Shown in pieces: positions 31,893 to 36,906 of a stretch of DNA of 36,906 nt (the stretch's first letter is position 1; each line of letters begins with the position of its first letter). Location: the IMG/VR virus record IMGVR_UViG_3300037502_002318, positions 1 through 36,906 of that record; one strand, given 5' to 3'. This stretch comes from a virus. The notes under the pieces are model-generated. The model searched no databases and was not told the origin of the DNA. It worked only from the letters and a program-made list of their open reading frames with translations. Made by a program: the position numbers and the translations under genes.

Positions 31893-32243
31893 ATGAACAA
31901 GAAGCGCAGAGAAATTTGGAATAAGTCAGGTGGTAAATGCTGGTATTGTGGGTGCGAGCTACCAGAAAAGGGTTGGCATGCTGATCACTTCGAGCCTGTT
32001 CTTAGGGCATTCGACATAGTACCAAGAGATAAAAGAAAAAATCCTAATAAATTTGAGGTTAGACATAATGGTGGGTTTGAAAACCCAGAGCTAGACAATC
32101 AAGAAAATCTAGTTCCATCATGCGCTCCTTGCAATTTGTTTAAATCAACATTCTCAGTTGAAATGTTCAGGAATGAAATTAAAAAACAAGTAGATAGAGC
32201 AAGAAAATCATCGGTAAATTTTAGGACGGCGGAGAGGTTTTGA
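31893..32243 (+). CDS. HNH endonuclease
   Basis: 116 residues, ATG at 31893. CWYC at residues 16-19 and CAPC at 77-80 form a zinc-binding pair; HADHF (D31, H32) and NQENLVPSC (N72) complete an HNH centre. Such short free-standing HNH enzymes between DUF1367 and NinG-type genes are common in phage early regions and may cut recombination intermediates or host DNA. It lacks an extra DNA-binding module, unlike the HNH protein in the terminase region. Confidence 0.85.
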   Translation: MNKKRREIWNKSGGKCWYCGCELPEKGWHADHFEPVLRAFDIVPRDKRKNPNKFEVRHNGGFENPELDNQENLVPSCAPCNLFKSTFSVEMFRNEIKKQVDRARKSSVNFRTAERF

Positions 32244-32295
32244 CTTATAGAAATAATCGATAATCCTGTTGTTTTTTGGTTTGAGGAAAACAATC

Positions 32296-32910
32296 ATGGG
32301 AGTAAGTAAAAGAAAGTGCCCTTACTGTGATGAATACAACAAACCAGAAGAAGGGCTTCTAATTAAAAACCGCCTGTATTGCAACATAGAATGCGCTGTA
32401 AGCTACGGAAAGAAAAATGCACCTAAAGCTAAAGCCAAGAAAGAAAAGTCAGATAGAGCGCAACTGAGGCGGCGTAAAGAAGAGTTAAGACCGCGCTCTT
32501 GGTATTTAACTGAGGCTCAAAAGTGGTTTAACAAGTTCATTAGACTTCGAGATGCTAATGATTTGTGCATTAGTTGCGATCGCTCAATCGAAGAAATAGA
32601 AGGCAATGACTCTTGGAAGGTTGGAGGTGCTTGGGATTGCGGCCACTACTTAACAAGAGGCGCTAGACCTGAGCTTAGATTTGAAGAACTCAACGCGCAT
32701 AAGCAATGCAAATCATGTAATGGTGGTTCTGGAAAATACACCAAGAAGAATGACACAGTTGGAAAGCTATACCGAATCAAGCTGATAGAAAAGATCGGAC
32801 TTGAAAAAGTTGAGTGGCTTGAAGGGCTGCACGAACCAACGAAATACACCATTGACGACTTGAAAGAGATAATTTCTAAATATAAAGAAAAGTGCAAAGA
32901 GATTGAATGA
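32296..32910 (+). CDS. NinG-like recombination protein
   Basis: 204 residues from ATG 32296, with GAGGA seven bases upstream; an earlier start at 32269 has no such site. An N-terminal zinc-like part (CPYC, then CNIEC) is followed by a basic stretch and then the NinG/Rap pattern: LTEAQKWFNKFIRLRDAND, CISCDRS, WDCGHYLTRGARPELRFEELNAHKQCKSCNGG. In lambda, NinG (Rap) processes recombination intermediates. It ends the rightward unit at a bidirectional terminator. Confidence 0.9.
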   Translation: MGVSKRKCPYCDEYNKPEEGLLIKNRLYCNIECAVSYGKKNAPKAKAKKEKSDRAQLRRRKEELRPRSWYLTEAQKWFNKFIRLRDANDLCISCDRSIEEIEGNDSWKVGGAWDCGHYLTRGARPELRFEELNAHKQCKSCNGGSGKYTKKNDTVGKLYRIKLIEKIGLEKVEWLEGLHEPTKYTIDDLKEIISKYKEKCKEIE

Positions 32911-32926
32911 AAAGCGAGGAACGTAG

Positions 32927-32949
32927 AAAAGCCCCATGAAGGGGCTTTT
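32927..32949. terminator. Bidirectional terminator between convergent units
   Basis: AAAAGCCCC-ATGAA-GGGGCTTTT, 9 bp, with A and T arms for both directions. It ends the rightward early genes and the leftward late operon. Confidence 0.9.
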
Positions 32950-32958
32950 AAAGCGCAA

Positions 32959-34431
32959 TTACGGCTCAGTGACAAATTTCACAACTGCGCCATTTTGCAG
33001 CCATTTCCATCTATGGTCTGTTGGGTCATACCAAACGTCGCCATTTGCGATAGCAGGGTTTCCTGATAGTTGGGCAAACCCTAACGGCTTATTCATCTTA
33101 ACCCTTCCTGTGGATGCCTCAAGTAAGTCAACGCCGTCGTGCCTTATTCGAGTATTGCTACCAACATTTAGTAAGCCACCAACAGTTCCACTGCCGTGCT
33201 CAAGCAACAACTGAGCACCAAAATCCCCTATATCTTTAATAAGCAGTTGATTACTGAACTCAACACTTTTAGACCCGTAGTTTGCTTTTCCGAAACCATC
33301 CTGTACGGATACTTGTTGACCAATGATAGGCTGGTTAGCTACAAGTCTCCAATTGAATTCTGATGAATACTTAAACCAATCATCGAATGTTGAGCTGAAG
33401 TTTGCACCAGAACCGATATTAAAGACCTTTGGTCCATTGGTTGGCCCTGTAAAGTCAAAGAATGCACTACTACCGTCTGTTCCGTTGAAATTGCCCGTGA
33501 CACTGTCGCAAACAAATGTATGACAGCCATCAATGTATACAGGTACGCCTTGACCCTCGATGTGTATCTTTTGCGCTGTAACCGTTTCATAGTTCTTTAT
33601 AGAAAGACCTTTGGCTCTTTGCTCAGGATTATTTCTTGGGTCTGGGTTTACGGTTCCTGCTAAGTAGTTGAGTTCAGAAGCAAAAACACCTTTGAATATA
33701 CAAGTTCCTGATATTGCACCGCTATCTAACCCCCACAGCTCAACCCCGCTCTGTCCAGACTGTAACTCTGCAAGTAGTTGCCATACGTTATCTAGCTGAA
33801 TGAAACTTGCATTGTTAATACGCAAAGATGGGCCTTTTGAATTGAACAAGTAAACATTACTAAGATAAATTGCGTGAGGTCCAAATAGATTAACCATCAC
33901 ATTGAAGGTCTGCTGTTCGCTTGTGATTATAGACAGGCAGGAATTTTTAATTCCTGTGGTAACCACACTATCAAGAAGTGTTACTGTAGTTTCTCCGTTT
34001 GAAAATACAGACTCTACTATTTCTGAGTAAATGTAATTTGTGTCATTTGAATCTAGTCTTACCATCCTTCCAGCAGTGTAGATTGAAGACAGATCGCCTG
34101 AAATGTTGAACGAATCAGAAGACAGGTAAGTCGCTGAGAGGCAATTTGCCCAAACGTCAGATTGAGCAGAGCTTACTGGATCGGCTGTCCAGATTTCATT
34201 CTCATCACTGTCCTTAAGAACAATTTTATAAGAACCATCAAGATAGATATCCGCGTATCCCTCGCTATTCAAAATAACAGGGTTGTCGTTTTGAACGACT
34301 TGGTCTTCTGACTTGTATGTTGCCTTAGGAATATTGGTCCTAGCAAGGTACGTGTATACCTTGCCTCCTGAGAGTGGCTTTCCTTTGGTGTCAAAAGCGT
34401 AAAACTTTGGGCCGATAATTGAAACTGCCAT
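32959..34431 (-). CDS. Tailspike-like receptor-binding protein, second copy
   Basis: 490 residues from ATG 34431, with AGGAG six bases upstream; a longer frame from 34464 lacks a site. Residues 1-80 are a P22-type particle-binding domain (VSIIGPKFYAFDTKGKPL, GGKVYTYLARTNIP, GYADIYLDGSYKIVLKD). A second shared segment follows to about 170, and then a beta-helix-like region (LRINNASFIQLDNVWQLL, VPVYIDGCHTFVCDSVTG) and an end with DVWYDPTDHRWKWLQNG. No glycosidase motif is identifiable. It would attach to the tail and bind or degrade host surface glycan. Last gene of the late operon. Confidence 0.82.
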   Translation of the reverse strand: MAVSIIGPKFYAFDTKGKPLSGGKVYTYLARTNIPKATYKSEDQVVQNDNPVILNSEGYADIYLDGSYKIVLKDSDENEIWTADPVSSAQSDVWANCLSATYLSSDSFNISGDLSSIYTAGRMVRLDSNDTNYIYSEIVESVFSNGETTVTLLDSVVTTGIKNSCLSIITSEQQTFNVMVNLFGPHAIYLSNVYLFNSKGPSLRINNASFIQLDNVWQLLAELQSGQSGVELWGLDSGAISGTCIFKGVFASELNYLAGTVNPDPRNNPEQRAKGLSIKNYETVTAQKIHIEGQGVPVYIDGCHTFVCDSVTGNFNGTDGSSAFFDFTGPTNGPKVFNIGSGANFSSTFDDWFKYSSEFNWRLVANQPIIGQQVSVQDGFGKANYGSKSVEFSNQLLIKDIGDFGAQLLLEHGSGTVGGLLNVGSNTRIRHDGVDLLEASTGRVKMNKPLGFAQLSGNPAIANGDVWYDPTDHRWKWLQNGAVVKFVTEP

Positions 34432-34473
34432 GGCGAACTCCTGAAAAAAATCGGTAATGAGCATTAATATTTT

Positions 34474-34497
34474 ACGCCCCGCACTTAGACAGGGCGC
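34474..34497 (-). promoter_or_regulatory. Weak hairpin between the tailspike genes
   Basis: Minus strand CGCCC-12 bases-GGGCG, followed by TAAAATATT and not a T run. It might lower or process transcription into the second tailspike gene; weak evidence. Confidence 0.3.
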
Positions 34498-34501
34498 TAA
34501 T

Positions 34502-36664
34502 TTATCCGCAAGTTATGATAAACCTCTGATTTGGTGTGGCCGCAGTAAACACCAACTCGTCATTAACATCATCGTAAGTTAGCGGCATAGTTCCAATTAC
34601 ATTGGTTAAGTTGAAGTACTGAGAACCATCGGCAGTTCGCAAAGTAAAGTAAGCAACAATTGGGTCATTAGTTGCAGTGTTCTGGCTGGTTATTCTATAA
34701 ATCATTCCGTTTGAAAACTCTGACGACTTTGCCCCGTAATAAAATGTCTCATCATTTGTTGCGTCGTATAGCTGTTTATTCCTCCACAGTCTATTTACAT
34801 AGTCTTCTGGAATTGTCCCGCTTCCTACTTGCATTATGCAGTCTGGATCTTGAGCAAACGGTGCGCGAGTAACCTTAACCCTAGGCATAGCGGTTGCAAC
34901 AATGCCAGACTTAACACGGTTGAATGTTTGCTCGTTAAGTACAATCTCAATATTAGAACCAATGTTGCTAGTTTCTGTATTAATGAACTTCTCTGTCGAC
35001 CAGTCTTTTAGTATCATGTGCTTGTCTTTCATGAGAGGGTCGCAAATGTCGATAGTTACATATTGATTCCCTTCGCCGATCACAACTACACTTGAATTAT
35101 CACCAATAAGCAGCGAGCTATTGCGGATTCGGTAAAATCCTTTGTATTGATTTCTGAGCCAAATAACGGCAAAAACATTATCTTCCACATCGAAGGAATC
35201 AAGTTCAACCTGACAAGATGAATTGTCGGTATAGACGACAGTGTTGCTGTATTGGCAGAAACCGCTAATTGTAACGTTTGGCATAACTGGGGAATCAGAC
35301 TGCTCTGAATCAAAGACGAATTCAATTCCTCGATCTAGTCTAATTCCGTTCGTTTTGTCGCCTTGAAGTTTCAAGTTTTCTAACTGTAAAGTTGTACCTC
35401 CACCCCACGATATTCCTTTAGATCTTGCCGTTATCCCAACGTTTTCACCGCGGACAACGTATGTATCATGAGCTTCAAGTCCGACATCAACACCCTTAAT
35501 AGATACGTCATTAAGAATTAACTCCCGGGTTGGGGCTGTTGTTTTAATGCCGTTTACTGTCCAATCATCAGACTCAATATTGATACCGTCCATTCTGAAC
35601 GGGAATATCGATTCAAGAGTAAGCATGAACTCGCCAGAGGTTAGGTTGCTAAAGTAAAGTGTTGAAGGTTTCCCGGTGTTGAATTCACCATAAGACTGAG
35701 AACCGTCACCCTCAATAAACATACCTCGATCTTCAGAGGCAAACGTTAATGGAGACGTCATCAAAGAAGTGCCGTTAATAACTAATCGACCAGAGTTTCT
35801 GGCATAAATTAAGGCATTGGTTACTGGTATGGTGTCATCTTCAATCTTGTCGCCAACTTGACCCCAGGCTTTTGCGTTATAAGGAAGCTTCAAGTTTTGC
35901 TCAAACTGTAGCACGCCGCCTGGAACGTCAATCCATTTTCCGCCATCTGAAGAGTTAACTCCTGACTCGATAACTCTAAAGAACAGAGTTCCAGATATCG
36001 ATTTGTCACTGTAGTTATCAACCGCCCACCGTTGGCCAAGCTTTACCTCAACCGTTTCCCCGCCAATAGTACGACCATTTATCGCATCATCGACAGTTTC
36101 AGCATAAAGAATTGTTAATAGTTCCAAATCATTCTTGCTAAATGAAGAGCTTTGACCGACAACAGAAGCACAAACAGAGATCAGCCCAGTCTTAACCACT
36201 CCACCGATAACTGTCACATTGGTTTGACCGCCAGAGAAAACGGACGATTCAATAGTTGAGTAATCGAAATTTATCTGATTGCTATTTAGCCTTACCTTTT
36301 TGCCTGGCTCATACTGAGAGGTTACATTACCTATGACACTGAACTCTGTGGGAGACACATAAGAAGCAGAGTAACAAGCAATCCACTCATTAGCTTGGCT
36401 TGAAGTTACTGGGTCTGAGGTCCATATTTCATTTTCATTTTCATCTTTAAGCACCATCTTATAAGAGCCATCAAGATAAATATCGGCGTAACCTTCACCA
36501 TTTAGAATTACAGGGTTAGTGTTAGGAACAATCTGATCTTCAGTTTGATACGTTGGTTTAGGGACGTTTGTACTTGACTGGTATGTGTACAATTTACCAA
36601 ATGCAAGCGGGTTCCCGTTCCTATCCCAAGCATAAAATTTAGGACCAATCATTGAAACTGCCAT
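34502..36664 (-). CDS. Tailspike-like receptor-binding protein, first copy
   Basis: 720 residues, ATG at 36664 sharing a base with the stop of the giant ejection protein (TAATG), with GGAG upstream. Residues 1-80 (VSMIGPKFYAWDRNGNPL, GKLYTYQSSTNVPKPTYQ, GYADIYLDGSYKMVLKD) are a P22-type particle-binding domain, related to that of the next gene. After about residue 175 comes a large beta-helix: a pectate-lyase-like start (KLPYNAKAWGQVGDK then ALIYARNSGRLVINGTSL), repeated strands and glycine turns, and a non-repetitive C-terminus from about 600. It probably binds and cleaves a surface polysaccharide. The enzyme activity cannot be read directly. Confidence 0.88.
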   Translation of the reverse strand: MAVSMIGPKFYAWDRNGNPLAFGKLYTYQSSTNVPKPTYQTEDQIVPNTNPVILNGEGYADIYLDGSYKMVLKDENENEIWTSDPVTSSQANEWIACYSASYVSPTEFSVIGNVTSQYEPGKKVRLNSNQINFDYSTIESSVFSGGQTNVTVIGGVVKTGLISVCASVVGQSSSFSKNDLELLTILYAETVDDAINGRTIGGETVEVKLGQRWAVDNYSDKSISGTLFFRVIESGVNSSDGGKWIDVPGGVLQFEQNLKLPYNAKAWGQVGDKIEDDTIPVTNALIYARNSGRLVINGTSLMTSPLTFASEDRGMFIEGDGSQSYGEFNTGKPSTLYFSNLTSGEFMLTLESIFPFRMDGINIESDDWTVNGIKTTAPTRELILNDVSIKGVDVGLEAHDTYVVRGENVGITARSKGISWGGGTTLQLENLKLQGDKTNGIRLDRGIEFVFDSEQSDSPVMPNVTISGFCQYSNTVVYTDNSSCQVELDSFDVEDNVFAVIWLRNQYKGFYRIRNSSLLIGDNSSVVVIGEGNQYVTIDICDPLMKDKHMILKDWSTEKFINTETSNIGSNIEIVLNEQTFNRVKSGIVATAMPRVKVTRAPFAQDPDCIMQVGSGTIPEDYVNRLWRNKQLYDATNDETFYYGAKSSEFSNGMIYRITSQNTATNDPIVAYFTLRTADGSQYFNLTNVIGTMPLTYDDVNDELVFTAATPNQRFIITCG

Positions 36665-36906
36665 TACTTTTTCTCCTTATCAGCTTCTAGCTTAGCCTTT
36701 TCTAAAGCTTGGTTAGCCTGCTGGTAGTATTTCAAAAATGCATCATTTCTACTTAGCCACAACTTATCTAGCTTCTCTCGCTTTTCCTTGCCAGTTAAGT
36801 TCTTGTCATATTTTATCTTAAGCTCTGCCGTCTTGATCCCTTCTTTGCCGTACATCAGTTTCACTAGGTCATTCATAGAGTCGTTAAGAGCAAAAAGAAC
36901 CCCTTT
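36664..36906 (-). CDS. Giant ejection protein, C-terminal end
   Basis: The stop at 36664-36666 ends the gene that runs through the join from base 1. The last residues are a charged helix rich in Lys (KAKLEADKEKK). The part at 36780-36906 duplicates bases 1-127. In-frame continuity across the join was checked by codon position: base 36876 corresponds to base 97 and both are in phase with the GTG at 5050. Any start called inside this stub would be false. Confidence 0.9.
   Translation of the reverse strand, partial: KGVLFALNDSMNDLVKLMYGKEGIKTAELKIKYDKNLTGKEKREKLDKLWLSRNDAFLKYYQQANQALEKAKLEADKEKK
36780..36906. repeat. Terminal direct repeat, right copy (contig overlap)
   Basis: Exact copy of bases 1-127. 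Removing one copy leaves 36,779 bases for a circular map. Confidence 0.93.

Noticed and set aside
34432-34464. Longer start of the second tailspike at 34464
   Set aside because: The first tailspike begins directly with MAVSMIGPKFY, and the matching MAVSIIGPKFY at 34431 has AGGAG at good spacing.
36664-36876. A separate 70-residue gene at the right end
   Set aside because: It is the C-terminal end of the giant gene that continues from base 1; the ATG at 36876 is an internal codon.
1-36906. Lysogeny genes (integrase, excisionase, CI or Cro) and attachment sites
   Set aside because: I looked through all frames and found no tyrosine or serine recombinase pattern and no CI-type repressor; the tRNA is intact with no second copy of its 3' end noticed.
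1-36906. CRISPR arrays or insertion sequences
   Set aside because: No regularly spaced repeats, transposase pattern or terminal inverted repeats were seen.

Overview
This window is the essentially complete genome of a tailed bacteriophage with P22-type virion genes (short-tailed, podovirus-like). It appears to be a circular assembly of 36,779 unique bases, because bases 1-127 recur exactly at 36780-36906 and one very long gene reads in frame across that join. No bacterial chromosomal genes were recognised. The virion genes resemble P22 family by family and also in order: terminase small and large subunits, portal, scaffold, coat, gp4-like adaptor, gp10-like hub, needle-like coiled coil, three ejection-type proteins, tailspikes. 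The host cannot be read directly. Composition looks moderately AT-rich, and the DUF2303, DUF1367, NinG and Rad52-like genes fit a gammaproteobacterial phage, perhaps of a marine genus such as Vibrio; this host guess is weak.

Layout. A divergent control region at about 27.57-27.71 kb separates two early transcription units. The rightward unit (27.7-32.9 kb) holds a small ribbon-helix-helix-like regulator, a replication-initiator-like protein carrying tandem repeats (a candidate origin), a DnaC-like helicase loader, an ASCH protein, an MT-A70 adenine methyltransferase, DUF1367, an HNH nuclease and a NinG-like protein. It ends at a bidirectional terminator near 32.94 kb. The leftward unit (27.6-21.0 kb) holds a Rad52-like annealing protein, a coiled-coil partner, a DnaQ-like exonuclease, DUF2303 and several small unknown genes, ending at a terminator near 20.96 kb. 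Next come lysis genes (endolysin and a 3TM-holin-like protein), a structured RNA segment, a tRNA-Gly(UCC) and another terminator.

The late unit starts from a likely promoter at 19.62 kb and runs leftward. It covers an S-type holin, small genes, terminase (with an HNH homing-type endonuclease between the subunits), portal, scaffold, coat, connector and tail genes. It then passes through the contig join in a 1,721-residue ejection-type protein and finishes with two tailspike-like proteins that share a related N-terminal domain.

How it works together: the early arms provide regulation, replication, recombination and DNA modification, and the late arm provides lysis, headful-type packaging, capsid, tail and receptor-binding proteins. 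No integrase, excisionase or CI-type repressor was recognised, so a strictly lytic lifestyle is more likely than lysogeny. The most unusual points are the giant ejection protein with an HExxH metallopeptidase motif, a compact RNA pseudoknot just upstream of the tRNA, a hairpin presenting the ribosome-binding site of the homing endonuclease, and the paired tailspikes.
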